A program made the translations under genes and the position numbers. This document shows positions 12,701 through 25,389 of a DNA stretch of 64,000 nucleotides, piece after piece. The notes under the pieces are model-generated. The model did no database searches. It worked only from the letters and a program-made list of their open reading frames with translations, and had not been told where the DNA came from. This DNA comes from Aquila chrysaetos chrysaetos (lineage: Eukaryota; Chordata; Aves; Accipitriformes; Accipitridae), in the NCBI RefSeq assembly GCF_900496995.4, contig NC_044024.1, positions 12,712,698 to 12,776,697 on the forward strand, in the 5' to 3' direction. Positions within the stretch are counted from its first letter, which is position 1. Every line of letters starts with the position of its first letter.

Positions 12701-15117
12701 TAATTACAGGATCTAAATACAAGTCCTCACTCTAGAGGAAAACTTCTATGATGGATAACCAGGGAGGTCCATTTCAAGTGTGAAGGCCTGGAAACAACTC
12801 ATGCTACAGCTGGATATATGAAATCCTGAAGGAGTAACAAAAAAGATGAAATTTATCTTTGCAGGTAGACATACAGATTCTCAGCAGACTAAGGTCTTTA
12901 GACCTAATCAAGTGTCATGCAAGCAGTCAAATAAACAGCTCTTCATGCCTTATACGAACACCCAAGGCAGAAAAAATTACCATCACTGTCCATCCAGGGG
13001 TTGGTGCATCCATATTAAAAGGCAAATAAGACTTTCAACAACCAGAACAATATAGAAGCAGCAATACAAAATAAACAAAACATTTTTGTGCCAGACCTCA
13101 CCTGCAGCTATATCAAGACATTGTGTTTTTCACAAATAGCCTACCACAGTACTATACACAGTAATTCTCAACAGCTTTAATACACACAGATTTTCCATGC
13201 CACTATAAAAAGGTGTCCTGTCAGGCAAATTTTGGGCTTTCCAAACCAGCAGAGACAGAAGAATTCTCTTCTACTGATTAAAAAAAAAAAGAACTTAATA
13301 AAAACATGCTGTGATATGAAAAGCAAAATGACAGACTAAGAGAGGAGATTCAGCCGTAGCTGGTGTAAATTTATTTTTTTTTAGAAAACCTTTTTTTCCT
13401 TTCCTGTAAAACCACTTTCTGCCATAAAATGACTCTTGCAACTTTAGCACTACTTTTTGTCCTATCTCTATTTAATACTAAAAGAAAATTAACACCAACA
13501 GATGAAGAATAAAAGCCTCACGTCAAGGAGAACTTTTACCCGGAAAAGAAAGAAGAGTGAGAGATTCAATGAAGACCACAAAAGACTTCACTATTCCATA
13601 TTACCTGGAAGATGCTCAGATACCACTGTGATAAGCAGCCTTACAAAAACTTGGGAAAGGTTGATGGATGAAATTGGAATAATTTTTTTTTCCAAAGTAG
13701 ATGTTTTACTGCTCTTTTGAAATGGTAAAGCTAAAGACTCGTCTTTACCTTTTTGTGTAAATAACTTCCTTTGCCTGGGGTGTTCATCATCAGTTTGACC
13801 TTAAAATGCATGGCAGCGTTCTTAGCAATATTCAATCAATGGTAGGATTAAAGGTGAAATCAGTTACACAGAGGAAGCCTACTGCTGTTTCACCAGTGTG
13901 GTGGCTCTAATCTCCCTCCAAGAGACTAAAGATCATAACTGATTTACTTCTCTTCCCTGGGGAACAATTTTCTGTAGCCTGAAGCAATCAGGAAACAGAC
14001 TGAATTGGCTTTAATACCCATCTGCCCTAGGGGGGAGTCACTGTGAAAAGCTACTAGGTTGTTTCTTCTTCATACTTGTAATTAAATAAACTATGACAAA
14101 TTTGACAGGCAGAATTTCTAGCAGTACCAGTTGTCTTAAAAATTCCTACTCAGTGTGTAGGAATATAGCAGTGTGTTGATATATAGCAGCTATTCCCAAG
14201 CACTACTGGAGAATATTTAAACATTAAAATCAGTGATATTCACTCCATGCCATGATTTAACCTATTGGCAACATACCTCTAACTCTAACACCTACAAAGA
14301 GACAAAAATAACTTTTTCAAGACTGTGAGACATGTTTAAGCACAAGTAAATGGGGCTTACTTTGATTATTACTTTTTTTTCCTTGACTGGAATCTTTCTA
14401 TTATTTCAAGAATGCTAGGCATGTAAATGAGAGGGTATTGATATAGTGGAGAAACAAATCTTACAAGTGGTACCTAAAAAGTTTTTATATCAGAGAAGGA
14501 CAACCTGGGACCATGAAAGTGTTTTCGTATAGATTAACAACAAAGTACACAGTAACAGCTTAGTCAATAAACTTTTGTTACTACTTTTCAAAACAGTGCC
14601 AGAATCAAAGATGACATTTTTCTCTCTGACAAACTTTCCGCAATTCAACCATTTCCCAGAGTTGTCATAACATAAAAATAATGACATTGTTATAAATAAA
14701 ACCAATGTTTGTATTTTATAGTGTGTAGTAAGCATAGGAGAGATAACAGGGTTGCTGTGAGTACAGTCATTTCAAATATACTGCTGCCTACCTTTCTTAT
14801 CCAAATAACCCAGCACGAGACATTTTTAAATACTCCATGGGGAAGCCAAGTGAACTCATGATTTTTCAGTTTACTGTGTTAGAACCAGAGACATCTTGAC
14901 ATCTTTATTCACATGACCTTAGCTGAGACAGTTTACAGTCCCAGATGATTCTGATTTTTTCATAATTATTTAACAAATTTTAGGCTTATTCATAGATTAC
15001 TGGAGAAAAGCAGAGAATTTAAGAAATGTTCTGGTTTCTCTGCCCAGATCTGTTGCCAAATGATGCTGAGGCCTGACATCCTGGCATTCAGAGGTGAAAG
15101 AATTGCTACTACGCCTG

Positions 15118-15262
15118 CTAAGTGTTTTCAAAGCACAGTACCAACCCTCCAGCAGTGCAGAGGATGGCATTGCTTAGCCCTGTTTCACAGACGGAAACAT
15201 AGACATGGAAATACAACAGAGGCTTTGTCAAAAACATCCACTGATATTTCTGCCCAGCTTGA
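15118..15262 (+). mobile_element. Possible ancient MIR/L2-like fossil
   Basis: Contains an AAGTGTTTTCAAAGC word followed by TTAGCCCTGTTTCACAGACGG and GAAACATAGACATGG. This order resembles the L2/MIR-type consensus (AAGTGCTTTACAAAG, CCCCATTTTACAGATGGG, AAACTGAGGC). The match is by eye and strongly diverged. Confidence 0.4.
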
Positions 15263-17647
15263 GGTAACTCAGTGATAACCTCCCAAACCTGGTTATGACA
15301 CCTTTGAAAAATAACCCACATCAGCCAAGCCACACTTCCAAAAATCAGCATTACTGAAGAGTTTGCATATGAAAACATTTAATCCTCATAGGACCGATGA
15401 TGAGAAGCTAAATTCTGTTTTTCAATGTTAGTGGAAAATACAGCAGAATTATCACCACCTCTTTGGACCACACTGCCTGCTGCATCCAGTTACTAAGGAA
15501 ATATAGAGGAGATAACCCTGGTAATCAGCTATCTAAAGCAGAATTACAGGCTTTAGTTTTAAACAGTCACCTATTACAGTAAAACTACCCAAGTCTACTC
15601 AAAGTTCTGAAGTTAGGATTGCTGTCTGTGAAGATCCATGGGCTGCTATTCCTAAATACATTTTCCATAAAATATCAGTCAATGTGCAATTACAAACTCT
15701 TAACAGCAACTTACACAACTATCTGAAAAACAGAAATTCTGTGCTGTAACACACACTGACATGGTAGTACAGGACAGATTTTGCAAAAGAATCTGTTGTG
15801 CTTCTCTGGTGCCTGAAAAACTGTGGAGACATCTGAGGGGCACCAGTCCTGAACTTGTGATTAATTCCCAGTGTTATTATGCTGAATTCTTCCCATCAAA
15901 GAAATAAAGGAACTTAAATAAAACAAAGAGCAAACAAGAACTGAATGAGAAGCTAAACACATAAAGCCATTCACCTGAAAATTTTTACTTTGCCAAATTG
16001 ATAGTAAGGAGAATTGGTGGATATATTTCCATGTTCAACTCTGTATTTAGTTTTTATCCTGTTCTTCAAAAACAAATTATGTTTTAACACATGGCAAGTA
16101 TTTAAATTGGGTATTGTACAATTTTATTTGTTTAAAAGAACACAAATACTTAGCAACAAGCACCTAAGACTGGAGAGTCATTTTCCTAAGAGCTAAACAT
16201 TTACCTGTGTGTGATTAAGAGTGATACAAAGAGCCAATGGTGACTGCTAAAAATCTACTTCATGCTGAGACTGCTGATCAAGAAAATTATGCTGCAAACA
16301 AAATCTAGTCTGTCAGTTTTGTCCTAAAATTGGAAGAATCCAAATATATTGCAAGACTTATAGCTAACTTTAAAAAAATGAGTGTTATCATATAAAAACT
16401 TTTAAAAATTCCCATTTCCCCTATTTCTGTTCTGCACCTGCTTTTTATTGCAATAGCCACAGGCTGTAATAAGACAGCCTTGTGGCTTCAAGCCCTGATA
16501 CAAAGGAAGCTCTGTCCGAGCCAGTTACTCATCCACATGACATGATAGCTCCCATTTCCTCCTCAGTCTTGCTTTCCCAGAGCAGTGACAGAAACCACAT
16601 TGCAGAACTGTCAAGATCCTAAAACCTGATTGTTAAATGCCAATTACCTTGATCAGGTTTCCTAAAAAAGGGGGGAAAAAAGAGCGAGAGATGAGGACCG
16701 AAGATTTACCTGCTATGCACCAACTTGATAAACTGGAACTCAAGCATATCTTGTCTACTCACAGATCCCACCCATAGATCTGCTCAAAAAACCTAGTTGT
16801 TTCACTTCGGCTAAGAAAATTGCACCCAGAATCAATCAATCACAATGAACTTTCCTGTTATTTTTAAACAGCTGTTTGAAAGTCACATTTCTCTTCAAAG
16901 AAGAATTATCTGTAAAAATGGATGTAAAGATACCTGGGTTTATTCAAAATTTCCCAAGGGAACCAATGATACCAACTGGGTGAGAAAATTAAAATCAGAC
17001 TGAAGCTCATACAAAACAGGAGGCAGCCAAGAATAAGGCTGTTGGGCCTCTGAAATCTACAGGAGCAGGGGATGCTCAGCATTTAGAAAGATCGTACACA
17101 AATCTTTATCCTTCACCTGAAAGGATTTGCCAATTCCTCTGAAGACCAACGCCACCACAACCCGCACACAGAGGTTGGTGTTCAGCCCCCAAATCTATTT
17201 ACACAGTGGCTAATGCCAGCGTGATGGTGACAAGAAGCTGAGGCAACAAGGTCAGAGAAGTACAACTGCTGCCCTGGGGCACAACTCATCACCCACCATG
17301 ATGGGCGCACAACCCCTCTTGCCTCCCTGAGCGTAAGCAGAGAACAACATTGTGTGGGACATAACGTAACACCACAGATGGACAGATGTGGCCTCGCTGC
17401 TTCAGCACTCAGTCCTGTTAAGTATGTGTCTTGTCACCTTCCTCCTTGGTTACTGGGGCAGGAGGTGAGAAAGCATCAACATGCTTCAGATGCACAAGCA
17501 GAGCAACAGCGCACATATCTTCTGGCCTGGCTGGGAGGCACAGCATCGTGGTGGAAATAGTTTTTCATTGCTTGACTCTGCTACCTACTGGCCTGGAGTA
17601 GCCCTGTCTAGGGGCAGAAAGGGAAGGAGAGCACAAGGAAGGACTCT

Positions 17648-18405
17648 GGTTCTGGTTCTGCTCCAGCGTGGGGTCCCTCCCACAGGAGACAGTCATTCAT
17701 GAACTTCTCCAATGTGAGTCCTTCCCATGGGCTGCAGTTCTTCAGGAACTGCTCCAGTCTGGGTCCTTCCCATGGTGCCTTCCACAGGCTGCAGTCCTTC
17801 AGGCACAGACTGCTCCAGCATATGTCCCCCGCTGGGTCACAAGTCCTGCCAGCAAACCTGCTCCAGCGTGGACTTCTCTCTCCACGGGGCCACAGGTCCT
17901 GCCAGGAGCCTACTCCAGCACAGGTTTCCCACAGGGTCATAGCCTCCTTTGGGCATCCCCCTGCTCCAGCATGGGCTCCTCCCCGGGCTGCAGGTGGAGA
18001 TCTGCTGCACCGTGGACCTCCCTGGGCTGCAGGGGGACAGCCTGCCTCACCATGGTCTTCCCCGCGGGCTGCAGGGGAATCTCTGCTCCGGTGCCTGAGC
18101 ATCTCCTCCCCCTCCTTCTTCACTGACCTGGGGGTCTGCAGGGTTGTTTCTCTTACATGTTCTCACTCCTCTCTCTGGCTGCAGTTTCTGTGCTGCAGCA
18201 ACTTTTTTTTTTCCCTTCTTAAATCTGTTCTCCCAGAGGCACTATCACCGTTGCTGATGGGCCCGGCCTTGTCCACCGGTGGGTCCATCTTGGAGCTGGC
18301 TGGCATTGGCTCCATTGGACATGGGGGAAGCTTCTAGCAGCTTCTCACAGAAACCACCCCTGTAGCTCCCCCACTACCAAAACCTTGCCATGCAAACTCA
18401 ACACA
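17648..18405 (-). mobile_element. Truncated avian LTR-like element with internal tandem repeats
   Basis: On the - strand the piece begins near 18,405 with TGTGTTGAGTTTGCATGGCA and runs down to about 17,648. Its interior holds about nine diverged units, each with a word like CTCCAG(C)GTGGG(T)CC on the + strand, spaced about 42-80 bases (for example near 17,660, 17,753, 17,814, 17,861, 17,911, 17,962 and 18,082). I recall this unit structure from a bird endogenous-retrovirus LTR of over 1 kb. If so, the 3' half (with the poly(A) part) is missing and there is no internal retroviral region. No viral gene is present. The long frames across it on both strands (152-212 codons) follow from its GC-rich repeat structure and are not treated as genes. 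Confidence 0.6.
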
Positions 18406-18819
18406 GGAGTGCACTGGGAGCAGCAAGGAAGGGAGGATGGCACTGAAGATCTGTCCCTGGACAGCAGACCACATTCTTCTTCTACATGCACAAGAATTAA
18501 ATCATTCTGAAAAGCCTTGAGCTGGCTGTGTTTTAACCCTCAGCTCAGAAAAAATCCATGCTCAGCTACAACCACCTAGATCTTGGTCTGCAATGCACAG
18601 CTATCTTGGGTGCCAGGGTGGCAGTTAGCATGACATCACCATCATTACAGCAAAATCATACTTGCCCTGCTGTGACCTCATTCTGTGGGATGTATGGGTC
18701 TACAGACACATCCCATGTGCAGTTCTAGGCAGTTCTAGGTTTCTCCCACAATCAAATGCAAGTAACTTACCAATTCTTCAGCCACATTATGGGAAGTCAT
18801 TGACTATCTGCACTTAATG

Positions 18820-18847
18820 ACTTTGTATCTTAATGAAGATACGAAGT
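18820..18847. repeat. Short hairpin-forming inverted repeat
   Basis: Twelve base pairs, including one G-T pair, close a four-base AATG loop (arms 18,820-18,831 and 18,836-18,847). The word TAATGAAGA (18,831-18,839) can alternatively pair with TCTTCATTA at 18,851-18,859. Confidence 0.55.
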
Positions 18848-20176
18848 ACATCTTCATTACAGCTTCAAGCTCTGACATCTTACTACAAGTATTAAAAGTT
18901 CCAGCCTAAGCTAAACAGGGACCTGGACTGTAACCCTGCACAAGCAAAGCAGCAGGAGCCAAAACCCTTTTCTGTTCCAAGGGGAGGTTTTCCTGTAGCA
19001 GCTATAGCTGAAATTCAGCTAACGGCCCAAGTTAGCTGTGCAGTCTGGTAAACAACTGTGACATGTATTTTCAAACAACAAATCTAAATGTAACCCTTAT
19101 TACAGTTATGCACCACAGAGAGTACAAATTATCCTGTCCTTCACATCAGTATGCCTCTCCTGACCCTCTGTTTCTTTTTCTTCTTTTAACTAATCACCTT
19201 TACTTTCTGTGTCCCCCTGGTCCATCTGTGCAGCAGTGCTATGAATGAGCCAGAATCGCAGCTGTAAAAAGAAAGGGAACATTTATAATTTTTATTTAGT
19301 TCTGTTATGTGGCTCATTGTTGAACACAGAAAATAATTTTCTATAAAGAAGGATTCTGGCTCATCAGCTGAGAATAATCTAATTCTTTTTGCTTCAATTA
19401 CATTTAAAATAAATTATTTTTAAGAGTCCTTACAACCACTTTATCACCCATGCAACTCCCACTGCATATCAGAAGGTGGCAGACCAAACAGCTGGGGATT
19501 TCTGTACCCACTGTCAACCTGTTTCAGAGACAGTCTGCAGCACAGAAAAACACCAGACACCTGGCTAGACATGATTGTCCCCTGGGAAGAAGCACACATA
19601 CTGCTTTGTCACCAGTGGTAAAATTTCAGCAAATTCTTCAAGACAGAAAGTCTAACAACACCAACTGAATGCAGCCTGCAGGGTCAAAACTTCTCTCTTG
19701 TTCTCATAGATCACCAAGCAATGACATCTGGATATTACCACCAAATGATGTATGATTTATTCAGACTGGAAAAATCTACAGTTGAACTGATCTGATTCAG
19801 GGATCTTGCTAACAGTCTGCTTTAATGCTCCAAGTCTCAACCCTTCCAAGCAGGCACGTCAGAAATCTGGATCTGAATCCTAACCTTGGCATCCAGTAAC
19901 ACTGTGGAGTAACCTGACATTGAGGGTTGTACTGATCAATCACCGTTCCACCTGAACTGCTAGTGTTACTGAGTAAAACAAGCACTTTTGTAGGACTTGA
20001 GCAAGGGGAAAATTATACAGAAAATGAAGAGCAAGAAAAGTTATAGTTCAAAACCCCTTTTCCTTCTGCAAAATAAGATGACAAAAATACTGCCACAATA
20101 ACTTTTTAATAGATATTCAGCTTTGTCATGGAGTTTTGGAGCAAAAGCTTCTAAACTGTAACTCTGTTCTATGAAA

Positions 20177-20197
20177 CAGCAACAACAACAACAACAA
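20177..20197. repeat. (CAA)n microsatellite
   Basis: About six CAA/ACA units in AT-rich intergenic DNA. Confidence 0.85.
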
Positions 20198-21586
20198 AGG
20201 GTAATTTTGCAATCTTTAAAATCCTGGAAACATCAGAAAGTCCCTACATGCATATCTCTCTATTTATAATGGGTTAACGCAACAAAAACTCAGATATTTT
20301 CCCCAGCTCCCTTCACCTTTGGCAGATATACCAGGGAGATAAGAAAGTTGTGATGTTCTTTTGACCTTCTTTCTGCCAAAGGTAAGGACCACCTGTCGAT
20401 CTGAATTTCCCTTGCAAATCTGCTGGAGCTGCAATACTGAAACTGCACTGCTGGTGCCTGCTTTATCTCTGATTAGCCATCATTTGGGACAACTGTTCAA
20501 TTGATGGAGCAAATGACTGCACTGAGCTGGCATTTCCTACCTCCCCATCACACAACTGTTTAGAATAATATCTTAATGCAACTGAAATGCAGTTTTATTT
20601 CTCCTCTCTCATCCAATCCCAGAAGAATAAGAAAAAAACTTTATACAAAGGTTTATTTTTATCTTATTGGAGAAGGATATTGTATACTCTGATGAACAAT
20701 ACTAGGATTAAGGTGGTCTCAAAGAGGTGTTTTTGGCTAAGTATACACCCACAATGCTCAGAAAGGATGTTTCTCTCCAAAGGGCACAATATTGCCCAGG
20801 AATATAGTTTTAGTCTTGTGGCAGGATTTCTCAGGGTTTTCCTGAATAGCTGCCAAAACCAGACCTAATGGTCTGCTGTCTGTATTAAATGTCACCTGAC
20901 ATTCCCCACTTTTCCCTAGAGATAGCTGCCTTTTCTGTGGTAGACAGAGCAATCCATGAGCACTATCTGCCAGTCTTTGCCCCCTGAGAGTGCAATACTG
21001 GAGTCAGATTACTAGAGTGATTACAGGTATTACTTGTCATCTCCTCTCTCCTTCTCTTTCTTTCCTTCTTTCACTACAATATACAAGTTTAAAATGGACC
21101 TGATCCTTTGTCTACTGTAGTGTCCAACCCTCAACGTGTGAGTGTGCTCAGACGAGTCTGTCTATTCTGCTGTTCGTGCTAATGTCAGCTTTACATTTCT
21201 GCCACAAACTCCTTCACTTCCCCGTCCATCCTCTGCATGTGGCCCCAGATAACAGTCACTGGGAAAGCAGGCTGAATGTTTGGGGTGCCCCAGGTTAATT
21301 ATCTGGTCCTATGTTGTTGGTATAGGCAAGTTGCTCCAGTCCAGGAAGATGTGCAAAGAAGCTGTAGTGAACTGTTCTGCTCAAAAATGAACAATTAAGC
21401 CCTACCTTGAACTCAGTGGATCTGATTCACAGCAGAACTTCCAATAGTTGTAACAAAACTAAAATACAATCTTAAATAGAAAGGTATCAGAAAGCATTGA
21501 AAGTGGGATGTGGAAAAAAAGCTGTACTCATCTGCCTGACTCAGTTGAGTAGTACACCAGTAAATATCAGGAATGCATCCCTTCTA

Positions 21587-21616
21587 TTTTTCTTTTTTTC
21601 TTTTTTTTTTTTTTCC
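21587..21616. repeat. Oligo(T)/pyrimidine tract
   Basis: T-rich pyrimidine tract interrupted by single C residues and ending in CCCC. It is followed by AG, so it looks like a strong polypyrimidine tract plus 3' splice acceptor on the + strand, but no open exon follows. It is best read as simple sequence. Confidence 0.75.
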
Positions 21617-22219
21617 CCAGAGGAAGAAATTACAAAACTTGAAATGCAGAGGGCTGAGTTCCACACTTTAACTTAGCTGAGTGAACTCAGATCTACAACA
21701 GGATGATTCTTTTGATCTGCATATCTGTCCCAACTATTTCTTATTTGTATGAACACAGCACCCATCAGCCCAGAGAAGTAAACATGCCCCTGTTGGGCTA
21801 CTCACTGAAAAAAAGCAGAAACTAAAGCAGTGTTTCTTTCCTCAATGATTTAAAAGCCAGTAATATTCAAACTGTAAGAATTAAATACATGTGCCAAAAA
21901 GAGATCAAAATATGCAAAGCAACTATTCTTTCTCCCCCACACACTGTAGCCCCCTTTCCCAGGTAGTTCAAGGCATTTGTATCAATATTTCGTACTGACA
22001 ACATCACTCTGGTACACAGACATACCATTCAACGTCCTTCCAATTTTTGCTTTCCATCACTTACTTTCTTACTCTTACTTTACTACACTGACATCATTCA
22101 CTAACATAAATAGCACCCTCTCCAATGGACACAGGTAGCAGCTTCACACGTGCCTGGGGCAGGGAACAGCTGGCATGGGGTGATCCAAGGGGTGAAAGGA
22201 CCTGGACACCACATTGCTA

Positions 22220-22320
22220 CATCTGCTATATGCTTCAGTTTCCTCCCTGTACAGATGGGGTAATCATCCAGCATTGGGTATATCTATATACAAGAGTGCT
22301 ATAAAATGGTCAAATATTAT
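22220..22320 (+). mobile_element. Possible ancient MIR/L2-like fossil
   Basis: GCTTCAGTTTCCTCCCTGTA followed by CAGATGGGGTAAT (22,232-22,264) closely follows the CTCAGTTTCC-CATCTGTAAAATGGGGATAAT core of MIR/L2-type repeats, with an AGAGTGCTATAAAATG word downstream where those elements carry an AAGCGCT-like word. Family assignment is from memory. Confidence 0.5.
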
Positions 22321-23635
22321 TTAGTAAAATCAGCTTCTACCTGTGCAGGTGTTTAACAGATACATTAATTTAGCAAATGTTTCTCCTGTTGATTCTTAGC
22401 ATTAGAAAGTATTTAAAAAAAAAAAAATCACTTGGGAATATTAGAAATATGCATGAGATCAGAAGAACATTTTGCTTGCCATATTGGTGGTATTAAAATC
22501 TTTTGCTCAAGACTTCCATTAATTCAGATGAAAATAAAATATTTTATTTTTAAGACGATATATCACACAAATTAACTATGGAAAAAGCTTGGGGGAAAAA
22601 AGCACTTCTGATGCTTTGAAATCACATAAACTGTATTTTGGCTAGTATGGTCTTGTCAGTCACCTTTTCTTCCAACTGTTTTATGAAGAAAGTAGATCTG
22701 TTCAAACCATGAGCCCCTGCTCTGTCAGACCTAAGCCCCAATGTTTGCAAATACGCATTTGAGTGACAAGCCAATGAACAACATCCTCTTTCAAAAAATG
22801 TCCTTGTACACTTTAAAAAGAGAGAGGTGTGGCTTATAGATTTCTGATTTATGAATTAAATAGGACCTAGGAGCTATTTAAATAAAATCTCCATGGAAAC
22901 TTGTATTTCACAAGATAAGCCTGTGAAAGAAAAGAGCAATGACAGCTTAAGAAGAGAAAATAATCTTAACAGATATAACCTGCTGTAAAAAGTCTGCAAG
23001 ACAAAATGAATTAAAAATTCCACGTAGAAAGCTGAAGCAAGCAGATATTCACTGCAAATGTTTTGCCATAACTGAGATATTTTTAAGATAATTAGACTGA
23101 ACCAGCAGCAGGTTGTACACACAGTGGAGGAAAAAACCCAAACCAAGCTGCAATAACCATTTGAAAGCTGTTTTTCTGAGATGATAAGAGGTCTTTGGCA
23201 TGTCACTTGTCAGACCTGCAGTAGCAGTGCATGAACACATCTAATGTTCCTAGAGATAAAAGCTGGATTTTGGAGACAGAATTATAGGAGCTGTGCTGGA
23301 GCCCTGACCATCAGGTGCCCATGCTCAGCTCACAAAAAGGAGCACATGCACGTAAACCTTGCAGGTACTATCCACACACCTTGTCCTACTGCAAAAGTGA
23401 ATTTCACCTGCACAGCGCCTGGCTCTGGCAAGATACAGTCTTCACCTTGGTGGATAACCAGAACACTCCCCTTTCCATGCAGAAAGCCCCTCTGCACTCT
23501 TGTTTTGAGGACACCACCTAAATGGCCAAAGACATTATCAGTCTACTAATGTTTTAAAAATAGTGTATGCTGAAATGCATTCTAAGCTTATCATTACAGA
23601 TTCACCATTTTTAATGTTTACAACAACAGTAATAT

Positions 23636-23661
23636 CAATAATAATAATAATGATGATGATA
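23636..23661. repeat. (AAT)n-(GAT)n microsatellite
   Basis: AAT units run directly into GAT units. Confidence 0.85.
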
Positions 23662-24645
23662 ATGGTGGCTGCCACTTCCTCTCCCTTTGGGAAAATTCAC
23701 TCTGTCTCCAAAACTGTACTCCTTGTTGTATTCCCACAAGCAGCATCCACTATCCTGGAAGCTGCCCTTGGATAGCTAGCCACAGGTTGTGGTGGCATTT
23801 TCTGACGTCAGTGGTAGTGTTGCAAAAAAAACAAAACTCCTTATACAGAGTAAAAAGTTAACACTGAAAGAGCTTACCCTGTTGCTGGTTTCCAGCACCA
23901 GACAGACAAGTGTGAATGAAGAGGTAGAAGGGTGAGAATTCACAGGCATTGGGACTCAAATAGGGAGCTCAGCTCTTCAGGACATCCTCACTGCAAAATG
24001 GGTAGGAAACAACCTTAATTAATTACAAGCCTTAATCCATAGTCCCAACTGTGTAAGCAAATCACAGTCTGCGGCACACACATGACATAAATGTTCTGTT
24101 GGGAGATACCTGGCAGTAAGTAGACTAAATACCAGGGGTAATCCATGGTATGACACACACTTATTCAGGAAGAAAGGCTTTGCTTGTATCAAAATGAAAG
24201 TCTGGGAACAGTACTACATGCTAAGACATGAGATAACAACAGTAATTACATTTACATTAAAAAATGAAATCTGGCTTTCCTGTTGAGGCAAATTTCCTTA
24301 ATTAGTCGAAATAAGAGATAAGGATATTGCTCATGCAGGTCTCATCCCACAATGCATACGTGAATTGTGCATCTGGAGCCCTAACAATCACCAGTGCCAG
24401 GTATTTGAGGAAGCTGTTGACAGTTATTTAAAAATAAGTTATCATAAATAGTATAGAGCAGCCCTTCACAGTTGCCAATATTGTTACAGTGCCACAGGAA
24501 GATGATCACATGGCCTTCAAACATTTTCTTGGAAAGGAGAAAGTACAGTTCTTTGATCCATGTCTGTATTATTTTTGTCAATAACTGAATGACTTTTATA
24601 ACCTTCTGTTTCATTTCTAGATTTTACTGTACATAAGGTGGTCAT

Positions 24646-25389
24646 TCTGAAACACAACAACCCCATGCAGCACTACAGGCTTGGGGAAGAGTGGCTGGAA
24701 AGCTGCCCGGCAGAGAAAGACCTGGGGGTGCTGGTTGACAGCCGGCTGAATATGAGCCAGCAGTGTGCCCAGGTGGGCAAGGTGGCCAACGGCATCCTAG
24801 CCTGTATCAGAAATAGTGTGGCCAGCAGGAGCAGGGAGGTGGTTGTCCCCCTGTACTCAGCACTGGTGAGGTCGCACCTCGAGTGCTGTGTTTGGTTTTG
24901 GGCCCCTCACTCCAGGAAAGACACTGAGGTGCTGGAGCGTGTTCAGAGGAGGGCAACCAGGTTGGTGAGGGGCCTGGAGCACAAGTCTTATGAGGAGCGG
25001 CTGAGGGAGCTGGGGCTGTTTAGCCTGGAGAAAAGGAGGCTGAGGGGAGACCTTATCACTCTCTACAACTGCCTGAAAGGAGGTTGTAGTGTGGTGGGTG
25101 TTGGTCTCTTCTCCCAAGTAACAAGCAATAGGACAAGAAGAAATGGCCTCAAGCTGCACCAGGGGAGGTTTAGGTTGGATATCAGGAAAAGTTTCTTTAC
25201 TGAAAGGGTTGTCAGGCATTGGAACAGCCTGCCCAGGGAAGTGGTTGAGTCATCATCCCTGGAGGTATTCAAAAAGCAAGTAGACAAGGCAATTCAGGAC
25301 ATGGTTTAGTGGTTTAGTGGGCATGGTTGACAGTTGGACTCGATGGTCTTAAGGTCTTTTCCAACCTAAACGATTCTATGATTCTATTA
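24646..25389 (+). mobile_element. CR1 LINE, 5'-truncated 3' end
   Basis: This is the 3' end of a chicken-repeat-1 (CR1) non-LTR retrotransposon. An open frame to the TAG at 25,307-25,309 encodes the C-terminal part of the ORF2 polyprotein, downstream of the reverse transcriptase core. Recognisable words include [69 protein letters not shown] and [10 protein letters not shown]. The 3' UTR has the typical GGACTCGATGGTCTTAAGG stretch, and the copy ends in GATTCTATGATTCTATT, the octamer repeat that replaces a poly(A) tail in CR1. The element is cut off at the 5' end as most CR1 copies are, and cannot move by itself. The undamaged frame over about 220 codons suggests a fairly recent insertion. Confidence 0.95.

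Larger units (their letters stand above)
10081..17647. other. Intergenic DNA with old repeat remnants
   Basis: No convincing gene. A mildly GC-richer stretch (about 11,340-12,120) gives several overlapping short frames but none is protein-like. Two pieces resemble very old MIR/L2-type sequences and are listed separately. The segment about 17,040-17,640, just below the LTR piece, is also richer in GC and may be an unrecognised repeat. Confidence 0.6.
18406..24645. other. Intergenic DNA, no gene seen
   Basis: Short non-conserved open frames only. It contains a small hairpin, several simple repeats and a probable MIR/L2-like fossil near 22,220, listed separately. The stretch 24,000-24,380 is AT-rich and unique, with TTAATTAATTA and CTTAATTAG words, and could include a regulatory element, but nothing firmer can be said. 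Confidence 0.6.

Noticed and set aside
17668..18337. Protein-coding gene of about 150-210 codons in the tandem-repeat region
   Set aside because: The frames run through an LTR-like repeat, several are open at once on both strands, and no domain is recognisable.
21587..21620. 3' splice acceptor (long pyrimidine tract plus CAG)
   Set aside because: No matching donor or open exon nearby; better explained as simple sequence.
24857..25287. Open frames on the - strand opposite CR1
   Set aside because: Antisense shadows of the CR1 ORF2 region.
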